64,000 bases of DNA from Streptomyces luteolifulvus (GTDB lineage: Bacteria; Actinomycetota; Actinomycetes; Streptomycetales; Streptomycetaceae): positions 62,001-126,000 of the forward strand of contig NZ_VZRB01000016.1 of the NCBI RefSeq assembly GCF_008806595.1. Reading direction: 5' to 3'. Made by a program: the position numbers and the translations under genes. Within the stretch, counting starts at the first letter, position 1. Every line of letters begins with the position of its first letter. The notes beneath the pieces were generated by a model. That model had not been told where the DNA came from. It saw nothing but the letters and a program-made list of their open reading frames with translations, and did not search any database. Shown here piece by piece: positions 8,301 to 16,106 of this stretch.

Positions 8301-10005
8301 AATTGACAGTCTCGGTGAGATTGCCGTCGGAGTAGCCGTAGCGCTTGATGATGACGTCCGAGCCGTCCTCGGCTGCCCCGGTCAGGCTCAGGGCCTTCAC
8401 GCGGCCGTCGCCCGTCGCGAGCTTGAGGTGGTAGCCGCCGGAGTGGCGGATGGCGAGGGGCGTACCGTGCTCATCGTAGTCGAAGGTGATCGTGTGCTGG
8501 TTGCGATCGGTGATCCGGGCCAGCAAAGCGATGCCCTCGGCGGGGCGCGTGAAGTGGCGGGCGTGACCCGTCAGCGGGTCGTCGATACGGTAGCCGCCGT
8601 CATCCAGGCGGATCAGCGGCAGGCGCGGGCCGGTCTGTGGCAGCACCTCGCTCTCCGGGGTCGTGGGATGGGGGTAGGCGAGCAGCAGGCCGTCTTCGGT
8701 GACGAAGACGATGCCCTCGGCGTCGATCTCCAGGCGCTGGTCGATGGTGGAGGCCCAGGTGGGGCCGAACCACCAGCCGCACCGGTAGTCGGAGGCGACG
8801 CGACGGGTGAAGGCCAGCGACAGCAGGCCCGGCAGCTCCACGTCAGTCTGCGGCAGGTACATGGCACCAGTAGCCATGTCGACCGGGTCGCTGCCCTTGG
8901 AGCGGACGACGCTCTTGACCCGGTTGTAGGCCCCCTTGGCGCCGTCGGCGAGCATGCCCCGGGCGTTCTTGCCCAGCCCGCGCACCGCCAGGCCCATGCC
9001 CTTCAGGCCGCCTCTGATGCCCTTCATCGCCGCCAGGCCGCCCTTGAGCCCCTTGGCAAGGCCGCCGAGCGTGGTCAGGCCCTTCATGCCCGGGATGCAG
9101 TCCAGGGCGGCGAGTCCCACGTCCCACAGGGATGCCCGGCCCTTGGAATACTTGTAGAGCGTGTCGGCCAGGACCACGAGCGCGGCGATCAGCACGATCG
9201 CCCCCAGGATCGGCCCACCGATGATCATCGCGACGATCCCGACCACCGCCACCACGATCTTGCACGCCGCGACGATGGTGTCCCAGTTGTCGCTGAACCA
9301 GTCCCCCACCTCCTCCCACCACGACCGGTTCTGGATCCCCGCATCCGACGCCTCGTCGATCTTCGACTTCGCGTCCCGCGCCGCCTCCTCCCGCATCATC
9401 CGCGCATCCGCAGCCATCTTCTTCGCGGCGTCGAGAGCGTCCTGCGCGTCGTTGACGTCCGACTGCGCCTTGGCGTGCGCGGAGTTGGCCTGCTGCGCAT
9501 CCCGGGTCGCGGCCCGCACCTTCACCTCGTCCGGCTTCTCAGCCGTGGACTTGCTGCCGGTCGGATCGTCCTTGTACTTGTCCGCCTCCTTGTTCGCCCG
9601 CGTCACCCACGAATCCGCCGACGACAGACGGGACTGGGCAGAGGACAGATCCGCCTGCGCCTCCCGCGCCCGGGCCAGCGCCCGGTCCGCCAACGCCTGC
9701 GCCCGCTCCAGCTTCGGCCAGAAGTCCGCCAGAGCGTCCCCGCACAACTCATAGGACTTCTTCAGCTTCTTCAGATTCTTCGGCACCCCGGAGAACTCGT
9801 CCTGGAACACCGCAGCGGACTTGCCCACCCACTCCAGCATCGCGTCCTCACCGGCCATCCCGTTGACCAGACGCAACGCCTCCGACACATCGTCCGCGAA
9901 ATCGTGCAGGGTCTTCGCCAGCGACCGCACCCGGTCCGGATCACCCGGCGTCGGATCCCCCTCCAGATCCAGAACATGCCAATCCCGCGGCCGATACCCC
10001 GCCAT
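5392..10005 (-). CDS. Rhs-repeat polymorphic toxin with WXG-like N-terminus and variable C-terminal tip
   Basis: 1537 residues. Residues 1-110 form a helical WXG/LXG-like segment (DWHVLDLEGDPTPGDP near the start, WVGKSAAVF near residue 57). A coiled-coil Ala-rich region runs to about 220, followed by a hydrophobic hairpin at about 240-280. A DUF6531-type segment (DPVDMATGAMYLPQTDVELP) lies near 373. YD/RHS repeats fill about 450-1330. The core motif follows (LRFPGQYFDPETGLHYNYFRHYDP, then YLSPDPLGLEPAPNP). A tip of about 130 residues starts near 1405 with DYHEFYTVQDAENAARL, includes HYGEGVYSW and ends FHLLKF. The GEGVY element and overall layout suggest an ADP-ribosyltransferase-like toxin, which is not certain. 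The N-terminus and nearby WXG100 and EssC genes favour type VII export. Immunity gene: 4952-5380. Confidence 0.9.
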   Translation of the reverse strand: MAGYRPRDWHVLDLEGDPTPGDPDRVRSLAKTLHDFADDVSEALRLVNGMAGEDAMLEWVGKSAAVFQDEFSGVPKNLKKLKKSYELCGDALADFWPKLERAQALADRALARAREAQADLSSAQSRLSSADSWVTRANKEADKYKDDPTGSKSTAEKPDEVKVRAATRDAQQANSAHAKAQSDVNDAQDALDAAKKMAADARMMREEAARDAKSKIDEASDAGIQNRSWWEEVGDWFSDNWDTIVAACKIVVAVVGIVAMIIGGPILGAIVLIAALVVLADTLYKYSKGRASLWDVGLAALDCIPGMKGLTTLGGLAKGLKGGLAAMKGIRGGLKGMGLAVRGLGKNARGMLADGAKGAYNRVKSVVRSKGSDPVDMATGAMYLPQTDVELPGLLSLAFTRRVASDYRCGWWFGPTWASTIDQRLEIDAEGIVFVTEDGLLLAYPHPTTPESEVLPQTGPRLPLIRLDDGGYRIDDPLTGHARHFTRPAEGIALLARITDRNQHTITFDYDEHGTPLAIRHSGGYHLKLATGDGRVKALSLTGAAEDGSDVIIKRYGYSDGNLTETVNSSGLPLRFTYDERLRITSWTDTNNSRYAYAYDHHDRCIAEGGEAGHITISLDYDGIDSAWPGYRVTTLTTAEGAVTRFVVNDNSQVVAEIDALGAVTTTERDEHHRLLSWTDAIGHTTQIVSNESDQPVSVLRPDGCETSVEYNELWRPIAVVSLDGLTHRLTYDDCGNRTSVTDPAGKTTCFTYDPHGRLTSVIDPLGNVTAVRCDPAGLPVSTIDPLGGVTSCVRDAFGRPTAITDATGAVTRLKWTVEGRLVQRTAPDGSAEAWEFDAEGNRTVHVDATGSVSRYEYTHFDLLSARTGPDGVRHEFDYDAGLRLTKVTSPHGLTWTYTYDAVGRLISEKDFDDRVLTYTHDAAGRLSTRTNTLGQTVHYERDVMGRVTRKNVDSLVTTFTYDPFGELVEAVGPDATVVLQRDRLGRLVSETVDGRTVTYIHDELGRRTHRTTPTGATSSWAYNEVGHPVRLTSSGRSIDFAYDPVGREITRHIGDAVTLAHTFDSLGRITAQSVTGRDGRSVQHRSYTYRTDGHLAGIDDLLGGRQRFDLDATGRVTAVHASNWSETYAYDEAGNQTHAMWPAAHPNHEATGPRSYHGTRITSAGRVRYEHDALGRVVLRQKTRLSRKPDTWHYGWDAEDRLTVIRTPDGTTWRYTYDPLGRRTAKLRMAADGETVTERTDFTWDGTTLCEQTTTSDELPHRITLTWDHQGRRPIGQTERITAAAGAASSQEDVDVRFFAIVTDLIGTPRELIDEAGEIAWRMRSTVWGSTAWAADSTTYTPLRFPGQYFDPETGLHYNYFRHYDPESARYLSPDPLGLEPAPNPIAYVTTPHTRSDSLGLAPDYHEFYTVQDAENAARLRGDGTPWPTAENRGHYGEGVYSWESRADAERYAERLRGRGAVVEVMPFRVSASDFENMKKIDLHEIGEDAATEFADKHSRLWGDGLPHDYDYVRAPTGMGQAENIFSKSVFHLLKF

Positions 10006-10077
10006 ACCCCAACCCCCGTCACACGCGCACCGTCAACAACCGTATGCACACGCGAACTTACAAGGCACACCCGTTCA
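9844..10077 (-). repeat. Rhs leader and 5' coding repeat, intact copy
   Basis: This is the intact copy of the sequence duplicated at 4565-4797. Its non-coding part (10006-10077) directly precedes the Rhs start and is nearly identical in the other copy, so a promoter or leader element was duplicated along with the N-terminal coding segment. Confidence 0.75.
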
Positions 10078-10086
10078 GCGGGAAGT

Positions 10087-10734
10087 TCATTCGGTGAACC
10101 GGAACGTCGAAGTGATCGCGTCGAAGATGTCGAAGAACGACTCCGCCAGGTCCAGCACCTGGCTGCTGCCCGCCACCAGTGCCACCTTGCCCTCCTGCCC
10201 GGGCACCGGGATGAACGTCTGCATCAGCACAGCTCGGATCGTGCGGTTCAGCTCGTCCCCGGGTACGACGATGTCCTCGATGCCGTACGTCCGCGCCGCC
10301 GGCCCCACCCCGGGAATGTCGACGGTCGTCACCTTCCGCCACGCATCCCCCTCCCGCTTCGCCTCCTTCACCGCGAGCTGACTCGCGATCACGGCCGGAT
10401 CCGTCGACAGCGGCTCGCCCCGCTGCGTCCGGCCTCCGACCAGCGACACGGTCACCGAGCCGGTGATCGGCGTGTCCCCGCCGAAGCTCTCCGCCATGCA
10501 ACCGCAGTACAGCGCGCCCGACTTCCACGCGTCCGCCGCCGCCTTCTGCAGGAAGGAGGTGTAGAGGTCCCGGTACTGAGCCAACTCCGGCCGCTGCTTG
10601 AGCCGTTCGTTCACCATGCGTCGTATCGAGTCGTCCCGGGACTCCGGACGGACGTCGAACTCCCACCAGGACTCGGGCACCTTGATCCGGAAACCGCCGC
10701 GCTCGACCGTGAGCGCCTCCATGTAGCGGGCCAT
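10087..10734 (-). CDS. Conserved hypothetical protein associated with the Rhs/WXG locus
   Basis: 215 residues from the ATG at 10734. There is no signal peptide or membrane segment. The N-terminus GGFRIKVPESWWEF and the C-terminus FFDIFDAITSTFRFTE match the pattern of the protein at 28759-29427 (GYRILLPSQWDQV and WFDAVMATFRW), so the two look like distant members of one family. Each lies beside a type VII-like substrate with a WXG-type N-terminus. A chaperone or adaptor role is an inference from that repeated context. It probably shares a transcript with the Rhs gene, 81 bp downstream, and is divergent from the WXG100-like gene. Confidence 0.65.
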   Translation of the reverse strand: MARYMEALTVERGGFRIKVPESWWEFDVRPESRDDSIRRMVNERLKQRPELAQYRDLYTSFLQKAAADAWKSGALYCGCMAESFGGDTPITGSVTVSLVGGRTQRGEPLSTDPAVIASQLAVKEAKREGDAWRKVTTVDIPGVGPAARTYGIEDIVVPGDELNRTIRAVLMQTFIPVPGQEGKVALVAGSSQVLDLAESFFDIFDAITSTFRFTE

Positions 10735-10837
10735 GACGTCGACCTTCCCCCTTCGTCATTCGCTCGATCACCCGTACTCACACCGATCCGTTGTACGGTG
10801 CCGATCAGACTACGAGGCACGGACGGGGGACGGACAC

Positions 10838-11197
10838 ATGGGCAAGGGCAAGAGCGACCTCTCGCTGCCGCTGGGCGAGCTCGAAGGCTACGGCCGTCGG
10901 CTGCGCTCCCTCAAGACCCGGCTGAATCACACCAAGAAGCTCTTCGATTCATACAAGGACGACGTCGGCCACGGCAGTGTCAACGACGCGCTCGACGACT
11001 TCGAGTCCAACTGGGAGGACGGCCGCGAGGACATCACGCAGCAGCTCGATGCCCTGGCCGACATGTCCGACGCCGTCGTCCGCGAGTTCAAGAAGCTCGA
11101 CGACGAACTCGCCAAGCAGGTCAACGAGAAGATGAAGACGGAGGACAAGCGGGGCGGCAAGGGGGGCAAGGGAAGCGGCAACGGCGGCGGCAAGTAG
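10838..11197 (+). CDS. WXG100-like small helical protein
   Basis: 119 residues from the ATG at 10838, preceded by a gggggac-type ribosome site. The protein is entirely helical and charged, with a central NWEDGRED turn, and fits the size and helical-hairpin pattern of WXG100/Esx proteins. Its C-terminal helix contains FKKLDDELAK, which recurs in the two other WXG100-like proteins of this window and resembles the Y/FxxxD/E export signal of type VII substrates. A lysine/glycine-rich tail (KRGGKGGKGSGNGGGK) follows. It is divergent from 10087-10734 and convergent with the tad operon. Likely exported or a secretion partner of the Rhs toxin. Confidence 0.65.
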   Translation: MGKGKSDLSLPLGELEGYGRRLRSLKTRLNHTKKLFDSYKDDVGHGSVNDALDDFESNWEDGREDITQQLDALADMSDAVVREFKKLDDELAKQVNEKMKTEDKRGGKGGKGSGNGGGK

Positions 11198-11213
11198 GCC
11201 GCCCGCGCCCCGC

Positions 11214-11675
11214 TCAGCCCACCTCGTTCTCCGCCACAGCCTGCCCGTGCACGACCACGTCCCCGCCGTAGAACATCCCTGTGAACACCGGCGAGTACGT
11301 CAACTGGACCTCGACCTCGACCTGTTGGGCGTCGGCGACCACGCAGTGGGTCGCGGCGATGTCCGCGCCGGACATGTCCATCTCGCGGGCGAAGGTCTTC
11401 ACCCGGGCGTTGCAGTTCTGGAAATTGATCGGCGCGGGGCCGCCCTCGTTGTCGTAGAGGGCCTCCCTGTCGATGTCCTGGGCGGCGAAGCGCGCCGCCT
11501 GTTCGGCGATGTCCGCCGCACGCTCCCGTTTGGAGATCGACAGCCCGCCGTCGATGACGAAGGCCGAGAGGGACAGGAAGACCAGCGCGAAGATGATGAC
11601 CGCGCCGGCGCCCGAGCCGCGGTCGTCCAGCTGTGTGCGGCGGGCGCGCCACCAGGTCCGTACGAGATCCCTCAC
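11214..11675 (-). CDS. TadG-like Tad pilus assembly protein
   Basis: 153 residues from a GTG at 11675 that overlaps the stop of the previous gene (GTGA). The N-terminal segment DDRGSGAGAVIIFALVFLSLSAFVIDGG is the class-III-pilin-like transmembrane helix of TadE/TadG-type minor pilins. A lysine/arginine-rich heptad (SKRERAADIAEQAARFAAQDI) and an extracellular domain with two cysteines follow. Last gene of the tad operon. TadG-family proteins help anchor or initiate the Flp pilus at the envelope. This one is short and lacks the vWA domain of longer TadG proteins. Confidence 0.75.
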   Translation of the reverse strand: MRDLVRTWWRARRTQLDDRGSGAGAVIIFALVFLSLSAFVIDGGLSISKRERAADIAEQAARFAAQDIDREALYDNEGGPAPINFQNCNARVKTFAREMDMSGADIAATHCVVADAQQVEVEVQLTYSPVFTGMFYGGDVVVHGQAVAENEVG

Positions 11676-12112
11676 GCCGTCCTCCGGTACGGGTCCAGTG
11701 GCGAACTGAAGCTCGCCGTCAGCCTCGTGGGGACGTCCAGTCCGAGCATGGCGAGGCCGCGCACCTGGCAGCTCACCTCGACGGTGAAGATGGTGTCGGG
11801 CTCGAAGCCCGCGCTCGTCTGCGTCACCGACACCGGCCCCGTGCACACGTCCTCGAGATTGGCCTCGGCCGCCTTGCGGGCCTCGGCCATCGCCGTCGCG
11901 TGGTCCTTCTGGATCGAGCCGGCGCGGGCCGCGTCCCGGGCCGCGCCGTCGAGCGCGCCACGGCCGTCGACGAGCTGCCCGAAGGCCACCAGGACCAGGA
12001 TGAACAGGATCATCACCGGGGCGAGGATCACCACCTCGACGGTGGACAGGCCCCGGTCGTCGCGCCGCCGGAGAAACCTCTCCGCACGGCCGTTCATGTA
12101 CGAGAAATCCAT
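11672..12112 (-). CDS. TadE-family minor pilin
   Basis: 146 residues. Residues 18-45 hold the TadE signature: a charged N-terminus, DDRGLSTVEVVILAPVMILF, then a hydrophobic helix. The Glu after the STV sequence matches the +5 glutamate of type IV prepilins. Residues 50-146 are extracellular, with two cysteines (about 90 and 115) that may form a disulfide. It is flanked by another TadE gene and a TadG-like gene. Such proteins are thought to be processed by a prepilin peptidase and to act as minor pilins. Confidence 0.8.
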   Translation of the reverse strand: MDFSYMNGRAERFLRRRDDRGLSTVEVVILAPVMILFILVLVAFGQLVDGRGALDGAARDAARAGSIQKDHATAMAEARKAAEANLEDVCTGPVSVTQTSAGFEPDTIFTVEVSCQVRGLAMLGLDVPTRLTASFSSPLDPYRRTA

Positions 12113-12117
12113 CAGTC

Positions 12118-12582
12118 CTACCTGTCCCGCACAAACCGCTCCACCGGCCCCGACGACTGCGCATGCACCGTCAGGTCCAGTCCGGGAAACACCGACGGCA
12201 CCCGTGCCGTGATCTCGACGCCCACCGTGTTCTGCTCCGGCTGCAGCGTCGTCACGTTCGGCGACAGCACCAGTTGCGGGCCCAGTTGGCTGATGTAGCT
12301 GTCCACCACGTTCCTTGCCTCGCCCCGCCAGGCCCCCGGCTGTTCGTCGGCCGTCGCGCGGGCCTTGCGGGCGCCCGCCTGGGCCGCGGCCTGGGCCACG
12401 TGGTCGGCGAAGAAGTACAGCGCGAACTGCACCGTAGCGAAGATCATGAAGAAGAGGACGGGAGTGAGCAGCACGAACTCGATCGCGGTCATGCCGGAAT
12501 CACCGCGGGTGGCCGCCTCCTTGCGTGCGGTCTCCACCCTGCGGCGTACCCATTTGTCTCCGCGCACGAGCAACCCCGTCAA
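12118..12582 (-). CDS. TadE-family minor pilin
   Basis: 154 residues. The sequence GDSGMTAIEFVLLTPVLFFMIF around residues 27-48 is the TadE N-terminal helix with the conserved Glu. The extracellular part contains an Ala-rich helix (VAQAAAQAGARKARA) and a beta-rich C-terminus, and it has no cysteine pair. It lies 5 bp upstream of the second TadE gene in the same operon and is its probable paralogue. Confidence 0.8.
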   Translation of the reverse strand: MTGLLVRGDKWVRRRVETARKEAATRGDSGMTAIEFVLLTPVLFFMIFATVQFALYFFADHVAQAAAQAGARKARATADEQPGAWRGEARNVVDSYISQLGPQLVLSPNVTTLQPEQNTVGVEITARVPSVFPGLDLTVHAQSSGPVERFVRDR

Positions 12583-12609
12583 CCCCCGTCAGCCCCGTTG
12601 TCCGTGCGA

Positions 12610-12861
12610 TCAGCAGGTGCCGCTCGCCTTGGCGCCCTTGATGCAGTCGCCGACCTTGTTGGCGCCCTCGCTCAGCGCGGCGTTGATGATCGCGGCCACC
12701 ACGCCGACGATCGCCACGACGACCGCGGAGATGATGACCCACTCCACCGCGGAGGCACCGCGGTCGAGTTCGCCGGAGCGGGCGCGCTGCACCCGGCCCT
12801 GGAGGAAGGTGATCAGGAAGTCCACCCCCGGGATCCCGGTGCTGAAGTTCCGTCCGTTCAT
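12610..12861 (-). CDS. Flp-type major pilin candidate
   Basis: 83 residues, the size of Flp prepilins. The segment RGASAVEWVIISAVVVAIVGVVAAIINAAL is the hydrophobic pilin helix, with the Glu five residues after the likely cleavage site (G/ASAVE). The C-terminus carries a cysteine pair (DCIKGAKASGTC). It is encoded between tadC and the TadE genes, as expected for the structural pilin of a Streptomyces tad operon. No prepilin peptidase gene lies in the window, so processing must use one elsewhere. Confidence 0.75.
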   Translation of the reverse strand: MNGRNFSTGIPGVDFLITFLQGRVQRARSGELDRGASAVEWVIISAVVVAIVGVVAAIINAALSEGANKVGDCIKGAKASGTC

Positions 12862-12898
12862 GGTGTGTTGTCCTCTCGGGAAGAAGGAGTCGTCGACA

Positions 12899-13822
12899 TC
12901 AGACCTGGAAGACCCGCATCGCCGCGGGGAAGATCAGGAACACCAGGAAGCCCGCGCACAGCAGGAGCTGGGCGACCAGCATCGACTGGGACTTCTCGCC
13001 CGCGCTGCCCTCGATCTCGGCCAGTTCGCGGTGCCGCATCGTCTCGGCGCGCGAGGCGAGCGACTCACGCACCTTGGCGCCGTCGTCGGCGACCAGGGCC
13101 AGGGAGGCGGAGAGGTCCTTCAGCTCCTCCACACCCAGCTCCTCGCCCAGCGAACCCAGCGCCTGCCACTGGCTGATACCGGTGATACGGGCGTCGGCCA
13201 GGGCGTTGCGGATACGGCCGGTCGCCCAGCCGTCGGAGACCTCCGCGGCGGCCATCAGCGCCTCGGGCAGACCCCGGCCGCCGGCGAGGCTCATGGAGAC
13301 CAGGTCCAGATACGCGCCGATGACGCGCCTGAGGTCGCGTCGCTTCGCGGCCGCGTCCCGCCGTACCTCCAGGTCCGGCAGGAAGAAGAAGATGCCCGCG
13401 CAGGCCAGCGCCAGCCAGACCGGGATGATCGGGCTGCTGCCGAAGCCGAGCGTCCACACGACCGCGAACAGGAACGGGCCGAAGAACAGGCCGGCCGTGC
13501 CCAGCAGCACCTTGGTCGCCAGGAACTTCTCCCAGCTGCGGTCCAGGACCGCGAGGTCCGCGCGCAGCGAGCGCTGCTCCCAGCCCTGCTGCAGGTAGAA
13601 CTCGGCGACCCGCAGGCCGACTTCGGCACGGAAGGAGCCGAAGCGGCCCTTGTCCCGCGCCCCGCGCGACGACTCGTACGCCGCTCCGCGCGCCCGCATC
13701 GCGTCGATCCGCGCGACCTGCGCGACCGCGCTGCGCTTCGACGGCATCAGAGCGCGGACGAGGACGTAGACGCCGAGGCCCAGCACGGCGCCGACGACGA
13801 TCGGCATCGTCAGATCGTTCAC
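12899..13822 (-). CDS. tadC: TadC, type II secretion F-domain inner-membrane platform protein
   Basis: 307 residues from a GTG at 13822 that overlaps the stop of tadB (GTGA). There is an N-terminal membrane helix, a cytoplasmic region, a central pair of hydrophobic helices (VLLGTAGLFFGPFLFAVVW, VWLALACAGIFFFLP), the T2SSF domain (YLDLVSMSLAGGRGLPEAL), and a C-terminal helix (LLLCAGFLVFLIFPAAM). With TadB it forms the membrane platform on which the TadA ATPase acts to polymerise Flp pilin. Confidence 0.85.
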   Translation of the reverse strand: MNDLTMPIVVGAVLGLGVYVLVRALMPSKRSAVAQVARIDAMRARGAAYESSRGARDKGRFGSFRAEVGLRVAEFYLQQGWEQRSLRADLAVLDRSWEKFLATKVLLGTAGLFFGPFLFAVVWTLGFGSSPIIPVWLALACAGIFFFLPDLEVRRDAAAKRRDLRRVIGAYLDLVSMSLAGGRGLPEALMAAAEVSDGWATGRIRNALADARITGISQWQALGSLGEELGVEELKDLSASLALVADDGAKVRESLASRAETMRHRELAEIEGSAGEKSQSMLVAQLLLCAGFLVFLIFPAAMRVFQV

Positions 13823-14808
13823 CGTCGTACCCCCTCTTCCTGCGAAGCCGCCCCCTGCTGCTGAGGCATCCGGGGACGTACGAACTGGACCGACGACTCG
13901 TCGCGCACCAGGAAGCGTTCGGGCGTCTCGATGGTGGACAGCTTGCGCAGCCACCAGAAGCCGAGTGCGAACAGGCCGCAGACGACGGCGAGGACCAGCT
14001 GGCCGACTGCGGTGCCGTACGGCTCGACGAACTCCCGGTTGAAGACGGACAGTCCGAGGACGAACGCGATCGAGACGGCCACGACGATCTGCACCGACCG
14101 CCGGGTCGACGCCCGCTGCGCCATCACCCGCTGCCGCATGTCGACCTCCTCGCGCGCCGACTTGGCCAGCGCGCCGAGGACTTGGCGCAGACCCGGGCCG
14201 CGCAGCCGTGCGTTGAGGATCAGCGCGGCGACTATGATGTCGGCGGACGCGTCGTCGATCTCGTCGGCGAGCAGCTGGAGCGCTTCGGGGAGCGGGGTGC
14301 GGGAGCGCAGCCGGTCGACGAGCGCGTCCAGGTGCGGCCTGAGGACGGGGGCCGCGGCCCGCGCCGACGCCGGGATGGCCTGCTCCAGGCCGACCGCGCC
14401 GGCGATGGTGTCGCGCAGCGACTCCGTCCAGGAGGCGAGGGCCTCCACACGCCGCATGGCGGCCCGCTCCTCCGCGGCGCCGCCGAAGAGGCGGTCCCAG
14501 AAGAAGACGAGGACGCCGGCCGCAACACCGGCCACCGCCCAGCGGGTGAGCAGCAGGACGACGAGGCCGACGATCGCCGCGAGCGAGCCGCGCTGTCCGG
14601 CGAACCGGATCAGTTCGTTCGCGCGCTCGCTGGCCTTCTGCTTCTCATGGTCGGGCTTGGCGGGCAGTCCGCGTACGGCGACCATGAACAGGGCGAGTCC
14701 GCAGCCGACGGCGACGCCGCTCGCGATCGAGTACAGGACGGTGGCGGAGAACAGGCCGCCCATGGAGCCGAGCGAGCCGAGAGCGATGGGCATCATGGTC
14801 ACCCCCAC
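13819..14808 (-). CDS. tadB: TadB, type II secretion F-domain inner-membrane platform protein
   Basis: 329 residues. Membrane helices lie near residues 17-45 and 75-103, the T2SSF domain at about 125-240 (LEQAIPASARAAAPVLRPHL, then SADIIVAALILNARLRGPGL), and two helices near 245-300. A basic tail ends EEGVRR. It overlaps both tadA (10 bp) and tadC (4 bp), so the three are probably translated together. Confidence 0.85.
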   Translation of the reverse strand: MGVTMMPIALGSLGSMGGLFSATVLYSIASGVAVGCGLALFMVAVRGLPAKPDHEKQKASERANELIRFAGQRGSLAAIVGLVVLLLTRWAVAGVAAGVLVFFWDRLFGGAAEERAAMRRVEALASWTESLRDTIAGAVGLEQAIPASARAAAPVLRPHLDALVDRLRSRTPLPEALQLLADEIDDASADIIVAALILNARLRGPGLRQVLGALAKSAREEVDMRQRVMAQRASTRRSVQIVVAVSIAFVLGLSVFNREFVEPYGTAVGQLVLAVVCGLFALGFWWLRKLSTIETPERFLVRDESSVQFVRPRMPQQQGAASQEEGVRR

Positions 14809-16106
14809 GTCCCGGCCGGCCGGTAGCCGTGGGCCATCAGGTCCTCCACGCTGGCTATGGGCGCGTGCGGCACGATCCGGCCGTCCGGCGCCTCGGCGAA
14901 CACTTCGCTGGACAGGACGCGGCCGTCGACGCCGTTGACCTCGCGGACCGAGGTGACCATGCGTTGAAGGCGGCCGCCCGTCTGGTAGTTGTTGCGCCGC
15001 TGGATGAAGACGACGAAGTTCACCGCGCCGGCGATCAGCATCTGGCTGGCCTCGATGGGCAGCCGCTCGGACGCCTGCAGCGCGTAGGTGGAAATACGGT
15101 TGAAGACTTCGCTGGAGCTGTTGGCGTGGATCGTGGACAGCGAGCCGTCGTTGCCCTGCGACATCGCGTTGAGCATGGTCACGATCTCGTCGCCGAGCAC
15201 CTCACCGACGATGACACGGGAGGGGTTCATACGCAGCGACCGGCGGACGAGTTCGGCCATGCTGATGGAGCCCTGCCCCTCGGAGTTGGGCAGCCGCTCC
15301 TCGAACGCCACGACATTGGGGTGGAGTTCGGGGAACGCGTCGAGACCGAGCTCCAGCGCGCGCTCGACGGTGATCAGACGCTCGTGCGGAGGGATCTCGT
15401 TGGCGAGCGCGCGCAGCAGTGTCGTTTTACCGGCGTTCGTCGCGCCCGCGATCATGATGTTCTTCCGGGCGCGGACCGCGCAGGCCATGAAGTGGGCGAC
15501 CTCGGGCGTCACCGTGCCGTTGCCGACGAGGTCGGAGATGAAGACCTTGCCCATGCGCGCTCGACGGATGGACAGGGCCGGGCGCCGGGCGACGTCCATG
15601 ACGGCAGACAGACGCGAACCGTCCGGCAGCCTGAGGTCGAGCTGCGGGTTGGCGGAGTCGAAGGGGCGGGAGGACAGACCCGAGTAGGCGCCGAGCACCT
15701 GTATGAGCTCGATCAGCTCCTCGTCGGTCTCGGCGACCGGATCCCCCTTGACCTCCCGTCCGTCGGCATAGCCGACGAACACCTGGTCGCACCCGTTGAT
15801 GTCGATGTTCTCGACCTCGGGGTTGTCGAGCAGCGGCTGGAGCCGGCCCACGCCGAACAGCGCGGCGTGCACGGCGGCCGCGTACTGCTCCTCGGTCTCC
15901 GCGTCCAGCGGCGTACGCCCGGAGTTGATCTCCGTACGGGCGTAGTCCTCCAGGATCTGGGCGATGACCGCGCGGGCGTACTGCCGCTCGTCCTCGCTGG
16001 ACATCGGCGTGACGCCGTTGACCTGGTCGAGGCGGCGCTGCTCGGCGATACGGTCACCGGCGTCCTGCCGGAACCGCTTGACCAGCTGGTGGTCGACAGC
16101 GGTCAT
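14799..16106 (-). CDS. tadA: TadA/CpaF-family pilus assembly ATPase
   Basis: 435 residues, normal for the family. The N-terminal region is helical. The RecA-like secretion ATPase core has Walker A at GATNAGKTT (about residue 225), an Asp box, Walker B in SRVIVGEVLGDE, and a His box (LSTIHANSS). It is the hexameric motor for Flp pilus extension and sits against TadB/TadC in the cytoplasm. Its ATG overlaps the stop of the TadZ-like gene (ATGA). Confidence 0.9.
   Translation of the reverse strand: MTAVDHQLVKRFRQDAGDRIAEQRRLDQVNGVTPMSSEDERQYARAVIAQILEDYARTEINSGRTPLDAETEEQYAAAVHAALFGVGRLQPLLDNPEVENIDINGCDQVFVGYADGREVKGDPVAETDEELIELIQVLGAYSGLSSRPFDSANPQLDLRLPDGSRLSAVMDVARRPALSIRRARMGKVFISDLVGNGTVTPEVAHFMACAVRARKNIMIAGATNAGKTTLLRALANEIPPHERLITVERALELGLDAFPELHPNVVAFEERLPNSEGQGSISMAELVRRSLRMNPSRVIVGEVLGDEIVTMLNAMSQGNDGSLSTIHANSSSEVFNRISTYALQASERLPIEASQMLIAGAVNFVVFIQRRNNYQTGGRLQRMVTSVREVNGVDGRVLSSEVFAEAPDGRIVPHAPIASVEDLMAHGYRPAGTWG

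Noticed and set aside
7921..11271. Very long plus-strand open frame opposite the Rhs gene
   Set aside because: It is an antisense shadow caused by high GC and codon periodicity. Its translation is His/Arg/Val/Gly-rich with no domain, while the opposite strand has clear Rhs repeats.
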